This document shows, in pieces, positions 43,798-52,082 of a DNA stretch of 64,000 bases. Location: the NCBI RefSeq assembly GCF_003431825.1, contig NZ_CP020083.1, positions 2,084,501 to 2,148,500 of the forward strand, in the 5' to 3' direction. The DNA comes from Blastomonas fulva (lineage in GTDB: Bacteria; Pseudomonadota; Alphaproteobacteria; Sphingomonadales; Sphingomonadaceae). Made by a program: the position numbers and the translations under genes. Numbering within the stretch: position 1 is the first letter of the stretch; every line of letters begins with the position of its first letter. The notes below the pieces were generated by a model. It did not search any database, was not told the DNA's origin, and saw only the letters and a program-made list of their open reading frames with translations.

Positions 43798-44441
43798 CGC
43801 GCGGGCGAATCATCGCCATCGTCATTCTGGTCGCCGCGCTCCTCGGGGCAGGCGTTTACGGTTGGTCGAAGTTCGGCGATCGGCTGATGCCGGGCAGCAA
43901 GACCCAGGCTCAGTCCAAGGCTGCGCCAAAGGCGCAGGTTCGTGCGCCGGTTGCGCTTGTCGAAGGCGAAGCTACGCCGATGGCCGAGCGCGTCGCGACG
44001 ATCGCCTTTCTCAACAAGCGCAACGGCGAAACCCGGGATCTCGAAATGAAGCCCGGCGAATCGCGGCGCATCGGCGATGCGATCGTCCGGTTGTCGGCGT
44101 GCGAGCGCACCGCGCCGTGGGAGCCGGTCCCCGAAACCGGCGCGTTCGTTCAATTGCTGGTCCAGCACCGCGAAACCCGCTCGTCCGATCCGGTCTGGAA
44201 GCGGGTTTTCTCCGGCTGGGTGTTCAAGGAATCGCCGTCGCTCAACGTCGTCGAGCACCCGATCTATGATGTCTGGGTCAAGAACTGCGCGATGGAGTAT
44301 CCAGGCGAGGATGCACCGCTGGAAGAAGAGGGCGCACCTGCGGCAAGGCCCGCGGCATCCGCCCCTGCCAATGCGGAAAATCCGGCGACCAGCCCCGAAT
44401 CGGCTCCGGCGCCAACGACACCGTCGACCGATACCGAATAA
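43794..44441 (+). CDS. DUF2155 exported protein
   Basis: A 215-residue protein from the GTG at 43794, which overlaps the NDUFA12 stop (a GTG at 43779 is less likely). A membrane or signal segment at residues 4-24 (IIAIVILVAALLGAGVYG) precedes the DUF2155 core with SACERTAPWEPVPETGAFVQL, FSGWVFKESPSLNVVEHPIYDVWV and the conserved Cys in KNCAM. The last 50 residues are Pro/Ala/Glu-rich. The gene order NDUFA12-DUF2155-aat fits alphaproteobacteria. Function is unknown. Its tail overlaps the convergent aat gene by 178 bases. Confidence 0.88.
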   Translation: MTRGRIIAIVILVAALLGAGVYGWSKFGDRLMPGSKTQAQSKAAPKAQVRAPVALVEGEATPMAERVATIAFLNKRNGETRDLEMKPGESRRIGDAIVRLSACERTAPWEPVPETGAFVQLLVQHRETRSSDPVWKRVFSGWVFKESPSLNVVEHPIYDVWVKNCAMEYPGEDAPLEEEGAPAARPAASAPANAENPATSPESAPAPTTPSTDTE

Positions 44442-45088
44442 GTCCCCGGCATCACCGGATGCGGGCGCTGCACGCGCGGCGGCGCGAACGGCGATTCGCT
44501 GATCGCATCGCCCAGCAGCTTGAGATAATCAGCCTGCGGGATCTCGACCGCGCCCAGCGACTTGAGATGCGGGGTGATGAACTGGCAGTCGAGCAGGCGA
44601 AGCCCGCCCTTGCGCATGCTGGCGACCAGCCAGGCGAGCGCTACCTTGCTGGCATCGGTGGCGCGGCTGAACATGCTTTCGCCGCAGAACGCCCGGCCGA
44701 TCTCGACACCGTACAGCCCCCCGACCAGCGCGCCACCCTGCCAGCATTCGATGCTGTGCGCGCGGCCCTGGTTGTGCAGCGCGATGAAGCTCGCCTCGAT
44801 CGTGCGGTTGATCCAGGTCTGCTCGCGTCCGTCGGCGGATTCGGCGCACAGCGCGATGACCTCGCCAAAGGCGCGGTTGCAGGTGACAGTGAAGCGGTCG
44901 GAGCGGATCACCTTCTTCAGGGATTTCGACAGGTGGAAGCTGTCGAGCGGCAGGATCGCCCGCATTTCCGGCTCCACCCAGAAAACATCGACATCGTCGC
45001 GGGCATCGGCCATCGGGAAGATACCGATGGCGTAGGCGCGCATCAGCATGGTCAGATCGATCGTTACCGGGCCGGGGGTGCCGTGCAT
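44264..45088 (-). CDS. aat: Leucyl/phenylalanyl-tRNA-protein transferase
   Basis: Adds Leu or Phe to N-terminal Arg/Lys of proteins, marking them for ClpAP degradation. 274 residues. Signatures: YAIGIFPMADARDDVDVFWV, SLKKVIRSDRF, and GGLYGVEIGRAFCGESMFS. The catalytic core ends around residue 215. The remaining 60 residues (GVVGAGADSGLVAGFSALAG onward) are low-complexity and are the antisense reading of the Pro/Ala-rich end of the DUF2155 gene. The extension is open but is not typical of the family. Confidence 0.92.
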   Translation of the reverse strand: MHGTPGPVTIDLTMLMRAYAIGIFPMADARDDVDVFWVEPEMRAILPLDSFHLSKSLKKVIRSDRFTVTCNRAFGEVIALCAESADGREQTWINRTIEASFIALHNQGRAHSIECWQGGALVGGLYGVEIGRAFCGESMFSRATDASKVALAWLVASMRKGGLRLLDCQFITPHLKSLGAVEIPQADYLKLLGDAISESPFAPPRVQRPHPVMPGTYSVSVDGVVGAGADSGLVAGFSALAGADAAGLAAGAPSSSSGASSPGYSIAQFLTQTS

Positions 45089-45200
45089 CCAGTCAATCTA
45101 GGGGCTGCCGGGCCAAGATCAATCACGCATACCGCGCAGGGCTTTGCGATTGCCCGGCTTTCAGCTAGAGCGCGGGACCAAATACATCAGGAGTGACCCC

Positions 45201-46328
45201 ATGCGTGCCGAAGGGCAGGCCCATATTGACACCATCAACGCCGCACTGGCGCTGGTCCGCAAGTTTCTGGATTGGGACCGCGCGCTGCGCCGGCTCGACG
45301 AGCTCAACGCGCGCGTCGAGGACCCGACCTTGTGGAACGACCCCAAGGGTGCCGAAGAGGTGATGCGCGAACGGCGCCGGCTGGAACAGGCGATCGGCAC
45401 CGTGAACGAGATCACCGCGGAAATGTCCGATGCGATCGAGTTCGTCGAGCTGGGCGAGGCCGAGGGCGATGATGAGACGGTCGCCGAAGGGCTTGCGAGC
45501 CTGAAGGCGCTGGCCGAGCGCGCCGAGCGCGACAAGGTGCAGGCGCTGCTTGCGGGCGAGGCCGACAGCTACGACACCTATCTGGAAGTCCATGCAGGCG
45601 CAGGCGGCACCGAGAGCCAGGACTGGGCCGAAATGCTGCAGCGGATGTATTCGCGCTGGGCCGAGCGGCGCGGATACAAGGTCGAGCTGGTCGATTATCA
45701 CGCGGGCGAACAGGCGGGCATCAAGTCCGCGACGCTGCTGATCAAGGGCGAGAACGCCTATGGCTTTGCCAAGACCGAAAGCGGCGTGCACCGGCTGGTG
45801 CGGATCTCGCCCTATGACAGCTCGGCGCGGCGTCATACCAGCTTCTCGAGCGTCTGGGTTTATCCGGTGATCGACGACAGCTTCGAGATCGACATCAAGG
45901 AAAGCGATCTCAAGATCGATACCTATCGCGCATCGGGCGCGGGCGGACAGCACGTCAACACCACCGATTCGGCGGTGCGCATCACCCATGTGCCCAGCGG
46001 TATCATCGTCGCCAGCCAGAGCGACCGGTCGCAGCACAAGAACCGCGCTACCGCGATGAACATGCTCAAGGCCCGGATGTACGAGGCCGAGATGCAGAAG
46101 CGCGAGGCCGAGGCTTCAGGCGAATACGCCGCAAAGACCGAGATCGGCTGGGGCCACCAGATCCGCTCCTATGTGCTGCAGCCCTATCAGTTGGTGAAGG
46201 ATCTGCGCACCGGGGTGACCTCCACCGCGCCGGGCGATGTGCTCGATGGCGCGCTTGATCCGTTCATGGCAGCGGCGCTGTCGCAGAAGGTGACCGGCGA
46301 GAAGGTGGACGTCGAAGATGTCGACTGA
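45201..46328 (+). CDS. prfB: Peptide chain release factor 2
   Basis: Recognises UGA and UAA stop codons and releases the peptide, 375 residues. The GGQ motif is in [13 protein letters not shown] and the stop-codon recognition tripeptide is SPY in [15 protein letters not shown], as in other alphaproteobacterial RF2 (SPF elsewhere). The start at 45201 is preceded by CAGGAG. No frameshift signal (CTTTGA) is present, so translation is not autoregulated by frameshifting. The last 11 bases overlap the downstream methyltransferase gene. Confidence 0.95.
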   Translation: MRAEGQAHIDTINAALALVRKFLDWDRALRRLDELNARVEDPTLWNDPKGAEEVMRERRRLEQAIGTVNEITAEMSDAIEFVELGEAEGDDETVAEGLASLKALAERAERDKVQALLAGEADSYDTYLEVHAGAGGTESQDWAEMLQRMYSRWAERRGYKVELVDYHAGEQAGIKSATLLIKGENAYGFAKTESGVHRLVRISPYDSSARRHTSFSSVWVYPVIDDSFEIDIKESDLKIDTYRASGAGGQHVNTTDSAVRITHVPSGIIVASQSDRSQHKNRATAMNMLKARMYEAEMQKREAEASGEYAAKTEIGWGHQIRSYVLQPYQLVKDLRTGVTSTAPGDVLDGALDPFMAAALSQKVTGEKVDVEDVD

Positions 46329-47049
46329 CCGGTTCGGTCGGTGGGCTGGGCTGTTGCTGGCAACGGCTGGGTTTGCCGCCTGCCAGCCGGCATCGGGTGA
46401 CCAGAGCGACCGGCCAGAAACCGCGCGCGCCTTTCCGCGGGCCGATCGGGCGGTGGCAGGCGTGGTCAGCAACGAGTTTTCCAACGAGGAAGCGCGCGAC
46501 GATCGCAATGAGGCCAGCACCGTCATGGATCTGGCAGGCGTTGCGCCGGGCATGACCGTCGCCGATATCGGCGCGGGCAACGGGTATTACACCGTGCGGC
46601 TGGCCGAACGGGTGGCCCGGGAGGGCAGGGTGCTCGCGCAGGATATCGATGATTCAGCGCTCAAGCGACTGGGCACCCGCGTCGAGCGCGAACGGCTGGA
46701 CAATGTCTCGATCAAGCCCGGCGATATCGACGATCCCCGGCTTCCGGAAAAGAGCTTCGACCGCATCTTCATGGTGCATATGTACCATGAGGTGACCGAG
46801 CCCTATGCGTTCATCTGGCGGATGCGGCCTGCGCTGAAAAAGGGTGGGCAGGTGATCGTGGTCGATGTCGATCGGCCGACCAACCGCCATGGCATTCCCC
46901 CCAAGCTGCTGTTCTGCGAGTTCGAGGCGGTGGGGTACAAGCTGGTCGAATTCATCGAAAAGCCGGATATCGCAGGCTATTTTGCGCGGTTCGAAGCGGT
47001 GGGCCCGGCGCCGGATCCCGCCAGCATCAAGGGATGCGCGCAACGCTGA
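46318..47049 (+). CDS. Lipoprotein-type class I SAM-dependent methyltransferase
   Basis: A 243-residue protein. Residues 10-22 form a lipoprotein signal (WAGLLLATAGFAACQ, a lipobox-like AGFAAC). The methyltransferase fold follows: GMTVADIGAGNGYYTVRLAE (SAM motif I), AQDIDDSAL, and DRIFMVHMYHEVTEPYAF. The signal would place the enzyme in the periplasm, where SAM is scarce, so either the protein has another role or the start is downstream. It overlaps prfB by 11 bases. Confidence 0.75.
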   Translation: MSTDRFGRWAGLLLATAGFAACQPASGDQSDRPETARAFPRADRAVAGVVSNEFSNEEARDDRNEASTVMDLAGVAPGMTVADIGAGNGYYTVRLAERVAREGRVLAQDIDDSALKRLGTRVERERLDNVSIKPGDIDDPRLPEKSFDRIFMVHMYHEVTEPYAFIWRMRPALKKGGQVIVVDVDRPTNRHGIPPKLLFCEFEAVGYKLVEFIEKPDIAGYFARFEAVGPAPDPASIKGCAQR

Positions 47050-47143
47050 GCCGCGGGGGCAACGCGATCGTCCCGGAAGCGTTTTTATTGGGCATTTGCT
47101 GCGCAGCATGCTTATACGACTGCGCTAATGTGGGAGCTATTAC

Positions 47144-48547
47144 GTGTTCAAGGGTTTGAAGCCGATTGTCTATGGCGGACGCGAAGTCTGGCCGCTGATC
47201 GAGGGTGGCAAGGGTGTTTCCGCCACCAACCATGCAAGCTCCGGCGCATGGGCGGCAGCAGGCGGCATCGGCACCGTCTCGGCGGTGAACGCTGACAGCT
47301 ATGACGAAAACGGCAACGTCATCCCGCAGATCTATCACGGCCGCACCCGCGCCGAGCGCCACGAGGAGCTGATCCGCTACGGCATCGCAGGCGGTGTCGA
47401 GCAGGTCCGCCGGGCGTATGAAATCTCCGGGGGCCAAGGCGCGATCAACATCAACGTGCTGTGGGAAATGGGCGGCGCGCAGCCGATTCTGCACGGCATT
47501 CTGGAACAGACGCGTGGCATGGTCGCAGGCGTCACCTGCGGTGCGGGCATGCCCTACAAGTTGTCCGAGATCGCGGCGCAGTACAATGTCAGCTATCTGC
47601 CGATCGTCAGCTCGGCCCGCGCCTTCCGCGCGCTGTGGAAGCGCGCCTACCACAAATATGCCGATCTGATGGCGGCGGTGGTCTATGAAGACCCCTGGCT
47701 GGCGGGCGGGCACAACGGCCTGTCCAACGCTGAGGACCCTCGCGTGCCGCAGGATCCCTATCCGCGCGTCGCCGCGCTGCGCGAGACGATGCGCGCTGAG
47801 GGCGTGTCGGAAGACGTGCAAATCGTGATGGCGGGCGGGGTCTGGTTCCTGCGCGACTGGGAGAACTGGATCGACAATCCCGAACTGGGCGCGATCTCGT
47901 TCCAGTTCGGCACCCGTCCGCTGCTGACCCAGGAAAGCCCGATCCCGAAGGGGTGGAAGGACGAGCTCACCAAGATCAAGCCGGGCGATGTCCTGCTGCA
48001 CAAGTTCAGCCCCACCGGGTTTTACTCTAGCGCGGTGCGCAACCCGTTCCTGCGCAGCCTGGAGGCCCGTTCTGAGCGGCAGATCCCGTTCTCGACCGAG
48101 ACCGCAGGTGAACACACGTCCCAGCTCGATGTCGGGGTGAAGGGCAAGAACTTCTGGGTCACGCCCACCGACCTGCAGCGCGCGCGCCGCTGGGACGCGC
48201 AAGGCTTCACCACCGCGCTCAAGACGCCCGACAACACATTGGTGTTCTGCACCCCCGAAGAGCGAGCCGAGATCCGCAAGGACCAGACCGATTGCATGGG
48301 CTGTCTGTCGCATTGCGCCTTTTCGTCGTGGAAGGACCATGACAACAACTCGACTGGCTATCTCGCTGATCCGCGAAGCTTCTGTATCCAGAAGGCGCTG
48401 CAGAACATCGCGCATGGTGAGGATGTCGACAAGAACCTGATGTTCGCAGGGCACGCCGCCTACAATTTCGGCACCGACCCGTTCTATTCGAACGGCTTTG
48501 TGCCCACGGTCAAGCAGCTGGTCGACCGTATCCTCACCGGGGACTGA
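47144..48547 (+). CDS. Nitronate monooxygenase-like FMN-dependent oxidoreductase
   Basis: A 467-residue TIM-barrel flavoprotein from the GTG at 47144, with GGGAG upstream. The FMN-binding region includes GVSATNHASSGAWAAAGGIG, GAININVLWEMGG, MVAGVTCGAGMPYKL and VMAGGVWFLRDW. An extra C-terminal part carries a Cys group DCMGCLSHCAFSSW and a later Cys in RSFC. Typical 2-nitropropane dioxygenases are about 320-380 residues, so this is a longer variant, possibly with a metal or Fe-S site. Substrate unknown. Confidence 0.8.
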   Translation: MFKGLKPIVYGGREVWPLIEGGKGVSATNHASSGAWAAAGGIGTVSAVNADSYDENGNVIPQIYHGRTRAERHEELIRYGIAGGVEQVRRAYEISGGQGAININVLWEMGGAQPILHGILEQTRGMVAGVTCGAGMPYKLSEIAAQYNVSYLPIVSSARAFRALWKRAYHKYADLMAAVVYEDPWLAGGHNGLSNAEDPRVPQDPYPRVAALRETMRAEGVSEDVQIVMAGGVWFLRDWENWIDNPELGAISFQFGTRPLLTQESPIPKGWKDELTKIKPGDVLLHKFSPTGFYSSAVRNPFLRSLEARSERQIPFSTETAGEHTSQLDVGVKGKNFWVTPTDLQRARRWDAQGFTTALKTPDNTLVFCTPEERAEIRKDQTDCMGCLSHCAFSSWKDHDNNSTGYLADPRSFCIQKALQNIAHGEDVDKNLMFAGHAAYNFGTDPFYSNGFVPTVKQLVDRILTGD

Positions 48548-48610
48548 CGCATTGGTGGGCGCTTCGGGGCAGGCTGTCACAACTGGTGATTGACCCGGCG
48601 CGCATTCTCC

Positions 48611-48647
48611 CGCATCCCTTAGTTAACCGATCGGTTAAAGGGATGCG
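48611..48647. promoter_or_regulatory. Large palindrome, TetR-type operator candidate
   Basis: A perfect TTAACCGATCGGTTAA core (48623-48638) is flanked by CGCATCCCT (48611-48619) and its complement AGGGATGCG (48639-48647), with a 3-base bulge. It covers the ribosome site of the following acyl-CoA dehydrogenase remnant. Confidence 0.6.
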
Positions 48648-48650
48648 GAG

Positions 48651-49013
48651 ATGGATTTCGGTCTTTCGGATGAGCAGTTGCCGCTGCGCTATGCGGTGTG
48701 GCGTTTCGCGCGAACGGAGCTGGCGCAGAAGGCCGCGCGGCTGCTGATCTGGCGTGCGGCGGCGAATTCGGACCAGGGCCTGCCGTCGATCCTCGACAGT
48801 TCATCCGCCAAAAGCTTCGCCAATCACGTCGCCCGGTGCGTGACCGGCAAGGCGGTGAACCTGATGGGTGGCTATGGCTATTCCGCGCGAAATCCCATGG
48901 AGCGGCGGATGCATGATGCCTGGGGCTGGGGCATCGCCGGGCGCGCGATCGATTTGCAGCAGGTCAACATTGCCAGCACGATGATCGGCCGACGTTTCGA
49001 TCAGAGGCGGTGA
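48651..49013 (+). pseudogene. Acyl-CoA dehydrogenase remnant with internal deletion
   Basis: A 120-residue open frame that joins the N-terminus of an acyl-CoA dehydrogenase (MDFGLSDEQLPLRYAVWRFA, about 27 residues) directly to its C-terminal part (RAAANSDQGLPSILDSSSAK, GKAVNLMGGYGYSARNPMER). A normal family member is about 380 residues, so roughly 260 residues, including the FAD and acyl-CoA binding core, are missing, yet the frame is kept. It has an AAAGGG ribosome site and a large palindrome just upstream. A functional acyl-CoA dehydrogenase is not possible. Confidence 0.75.
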
Positions 49014-49038
49014 GGCAGATGCCTGCCTCACCCTCCGG

Positions 49039-49233
49039 TCAATCGCGAAACCGTTGCCGCGCCTTGCGCAGCAACCGCGACCAATGCTTGCGCTCGCGAT
49101 CGGTCAGACTTTCGTCGCGTGCACGCGCATCCAATACGTCGACGGTGGTGTCGCCATATTTCTTGTGGATCGTGTCGAGTTCGCGATCATCCTTGCGCCG
49201 CTGTTCGGCGCTTTCAAACAAGCTCAGTACCAT
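49039..49233 (-). CDS. Small charged hypothetical protein
   Basis: A 64-residue protein from the ATG at 49233; an upstream extension to 49281 is unlikely. It is helical and highly charged (SLFESAEQRRKDDRELDTIH, ESLTDRERKHWSRLLRKARQR). No motif is recognised. It converges with the acyl-CoA dehydrogenase remnant. Function unknown. Confidence 0.55.
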   Translation of the reverse strand: MVLSLFESAEQRRKDDRELDTIHKKYGDTTVDVLDARARDESLTDRERKHWSRLLRKARQRFRD

Positions 49234-49449
49234 TTTGCCCCCAACGGAAACGGTGCGACCCGCATTCCCTCGTCGAGCCACCCCTGAACTCGAAACATCA
49301 ATTTACCCCAGTATCGGGGGTATTCGCAATGCTGCAATTGCGAAGTGTCTCCCGAATCGTCCCGAATCTGGATGTTTTCGGTGGGTGTGCGGCGAACTGT
49401 TGTAAATTAGTGACACAATATCTGACAATTGACTAAGCAGGAGCCTTGC

Positions 49450-50640
49450 ATGGCGGAATCGATCTGGAAGACAAGTGAAATTGCAGCGACCGGGCCTCTG
49501 GCCGGGGTGCGCGTGCTGGATATGTCGAGCGTGGTGATGGGACCGCTGGCCACGTTGATGCTTGCGGACATGGGCGCAGATGTCATCAAGGTGGAGAACC
49601 GGGGCGGCAGTCATAGCGGCGACATGATGCGCTATGCCGGGTCGTCACCGACCGGCGATCTCGGCCCGATCTTCATGGCGCTGAACCGCAACAAGAAGGC
49701 GGTGACCATCGATGGCCGCGACGAGCTCGGCAAGGCGCAGCTGGAAACATTACTGAAGGACGCGGACGTCTTCTTCCACAATGTCCGCATGGCGGGGATG
49801 GCAAGGCTTGGGCTCGATTACGAGTCGGTCAAGGCCATCAACCCTGGCATCATCTACATCCATTGCTGCGGCTATGGTGCCGAAGGCCCCTATGCCAAGC
49901 GGCAGGCCTATGACGATCTGGTACAGGCGGCATCGGGCTGGGCGGACCTGTATGCTAAGCGCTCGGGCGGCGATCCTTCGTACACGCCCTCGCTGGTCGC
50001 GGACAAGACCGTCGGCCTGTTCGCCACCACCGCCACGCTTGCAGCGCTGGTGCACAAGGAGCGAACCGGGCACGGCCAGTTCGTATCGGTGCCGATGTTC
50101 GAATGCTTCACCTTCTTCAACATGGTGGAGAATCTGTACGGCCAGACTTTCCCCGGCGACGGCAAGTTCGGTTACACCCGATCGATGAACCCGCGGCGCC
50201 GCCCGTATCCGACCAAGGACGGCTTCATTGCGATCGTTCCTTATGTCGACCGGCAATGGGAACGCTTCTTCGAGATCGGCGGCCGCCCCGGCGTGTTCCA
50301 GGATCCGCGATTTTCAACCTATGAGGAGCGAACCAGGCACACCGGTGATCTGTATGCGATCATCGAGGAGGTTGCCGCGACCAAGACCACAGACGAATGG
50401 GTGGAATTGCTCGACAAGGAAGACATCCCGGCCATGCGCTTCAACCGGATCGAGGATGTGCCGAGCGATCCGCATCTGGCAGCGACGGGGTTCTTCATGG
50501 ATGCGCATGCGCCGCATATCGGGGATTACCGCACCTTGCGTCACCCGATCGCCTTTGCCGGCAGTCCGGTCAACCAGCGACTGGCGCCGCAATGCGTCGG
50601 CGCGCAGAACCACGAGCTGCCCGGGGCTGCCAATGATTGA
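49450..50640 (+). CDS. CaiB/BaiF-type (family III) CoA-transferase
   Basis: A 396-residue CoA-transferase that moves CoA between carboxylic acids. The start at 49450 has AGCAGGAG upstream; a TTG at 49429 is the alternative. Family features are GVRVLDMSSVVMGPLATLML, GADVIKVENRGG, NRNKKAVTID and GYGAEGPYAKRQAYDDLVQA. A catalytic Asp is expected in SLVADKTVGLFA. The acid substrate is not predictable. It stands alone, downstream of the dehydrogenase remnant. Confidence 0.92.
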   Translation: MAESIWKTSEIAATGPLAGVRVLDMSSVVMGPLATLMLADMGADVIKVENRGGSHSGDMMRYAGSSPTGDLGPIFMALNRNKKAVTIDGRDELGKAQLETLLKDADVFFHNVRMAGMARLGLDYESVKAINPGIIYIHCCGYGAEGPYAKRQAYDDLVQAASGWADLYAKRSGGDPSYTPSLVADKTVGLFATTATLAALVHKERTGHGQFVSVPMFECFTFFNMVENLYGQTFPGDGKFGYTRSMNPRRRPYPTKDGFIAIVPYVDRQWERFFEIGGRPGVFQDPRFSTYEERTRHTGDLYAIIEEVAATKTTDEWVELLDKEDIPAMRFNRIEDVPSDPHLAATGFFMDAHAPHIGDYRTLRHPIAFAGSPVNQRLAPQCVGAQNHELPGAAND

Positions 50641-50667
50641 TCCGCGCCCGATGGCGGCGCGGCGATG

Positions 50668-51039
50668 TTAGCGGGGGTAGGAAGGACTGGTGGCGACGAT
50701 CGTCCGCAAGAAGCGCGGAACCTCGGTCGTGCCACCCACCGGCTGGCGTGCCAGCTTGGGGTTGATCTCGCGATCGAACGCGACGCCGAACCGCGCGCTA
50801 CGTGCCCATGCGATCTGGCCGCGCACCACGCCGATGTTGCGCAGTGTCGCCACCAGCTTCTGTCCCTGGGTGACTTCGAGGTCCGATTCGACCATCATCC
50901 CACCGTGCGAAAGGTTGCGCACCTTCACCTTGTGGAGCTCTTCCGATCCTTCGAACGTGATTTCCGCGAGCAAAAACAGGCTGTCCCGGGCGCGGGTCTC
51001 TTTGGTTTCAAGAGATTTCGGGCTGAGAGGCATGTTCAT
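50668..51039 (-). CDS. PilZ-domain protein (cyclic-di-GMP receptor candidate)
   Basis: A 123-residue protein with one PilZ domain: the Arg-containing N-terminal TRARDSLFLLAEI (a loose RxxxR), then KVRNLSHGGMMVES carrying the conserved N/DxSxxG, and GQIAWARSARFGVAF. It may bind c-di-GMP, although the first Arg motif is imperfect. It is a single gene between the CoA-transferase and dksA. Confidence 0.82.
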   Translation of the reverse strand: MNMPLSPKSLETKETRARDSLFLLAEITFEGSEELHKVKVRNLSHGGMMVESDLEVTQGQKLVATLRNIGVVRGQIAWARSARFGVAFDREINPKLARQPVGGTTEVPRFLRTIVATSPSYPR

Positions 51040-51177
51040 TTTCTGGCGTCCAGCTTGCAGGCAAAATCATTCGGTGCTCCAGGCCGCGACGCGGATGCGG
51101 GCGCGATATGGAGTGCCGATGGTATAGCCCGGCGATCGTCGCCAATTGGTTAAACCGGAGCGCAGAATGTAAAAAAA

Positions 51178-51642
51178 TCAGTCGTCGCGAGAAATCTTTT
51201 CGCGGCGCTCATGCGCTTCCTGCGCTTCCACCGTCATCGTGGCGATGGGACGGGCGACCAGACGGCCAAGCCCGATGGGTTCGCCGGTGACCTCGCAATA
51301 GCCATATTCGCCTTCGTCGATGCGGCGGAGCGCGGAATCGATCTTGGCGATCAGCTTGCGCTGGCGGTCCCGGGTGCGAAGCTCGATGCCCCAGTCGGTC
51401 TCGCTGGAAGCGCGGTCGTTCAGGTCGGGCTCACGCATCGGGCCATCCTGAAGCTGTTGAAGGGTATCCTTGGATGCCGCGAGGATGGAGCGTTTCCATT
51501 CCTGCAGCAGAGCGCGGAAATATTCCAGCTGGCGCGCGCTCATATAGTCTTCATCGGAAGACGGGAAATAATCCCCTTCTATATTCTTGCGCGCCTTGGC
51601 CAGCACATCGATATCGTCGATCGCCGTCGAGATGGACGCCAT
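51178..51642 (-). CDS. dksA: RNA polymerase-binding protein DksA
   Basis: A 154-residue DksA/TraR protein that binds the secondary channel of RNA polymerase and works with ppGpp. The coiled-coil region is LEYFRALLQEWKRSIL, followed by the acidic-tip side and a globular end YGYCEVTGEPIGLGRL, then ARPIATMTVEAQE. Only one Cys remains of the four zinc ligands of E. coli DksA, a state I associate with alphaproteobacteria. The start at 51642 is used; the longer frame upstream looks non-coding. Confidence 0.93.
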   Translation of the reverse strand: MASISTAIDDIDVLAKARKNIEGDYFPSSDEDYMSARQLEYFRALLQEWKRSILAASKDTLQQLQDGPMREPDLNDRASSETDWGIELRTRDRQRKLIAKIDSALRRIDEGEYGYCEVTGEPIGLGRLVARPIATMTVEAQEAHERREKISRDD

Positions 51643-52082
51643 TGGATGCTCCCGGTGGATAGCAGAACCGGCGGTGCGCGCCCAAGGTCGGACACATTCC
51701 GTCGGCCTTATGTTGATCGCGCCTATAGCCAGCGCGCAATGGCCACACAAGCTGCAAAAGCTGGAGAATCAGGGAGAATCTGCAAGGGCCCGATCGCAAC
51801 CGTTGTTGCCGTACCGTCAACCCTCGGCCGCGCGGCATTTCGCACGCCTGCGACTTGATATCGGTTAATTCCGCGGCAGATTATGGTTCCAAATCGGGAC
51901 AGGGCGCGCGGTATGCCCCGGATGGGCGCAGTTTTTTGTCGCACAGATTGTCAAATCAAGGTTAACAGCATTGAGATTAACGCTTTGTTCTGGCTTGCCT
52001 AGCATATCGGGATGCTGACCCGACCCCGGTTTTGGTTCCGGACGGTCGCAAGCAGCCTCCCTGGTCTGAGAGAGAAAACACA
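51643..52082. other. Gene-free region between dksA and the repeat protein
   Basis: About 440 bases between two divergent genes. Small open frames here have poor coding character. AT-richer sequence near 51950-52010 (with GTTAACAGCATTGAGATTAA) probably holds the promoter of the Ser/Gly repeat protein gene. Confidence 0.5.

Noticed and set aside
45150..45280. Programmed frameshift in prfB
   Set aside because: The frame is continuous from the start and no CTTTGA-type slippery site or internal stop is present.
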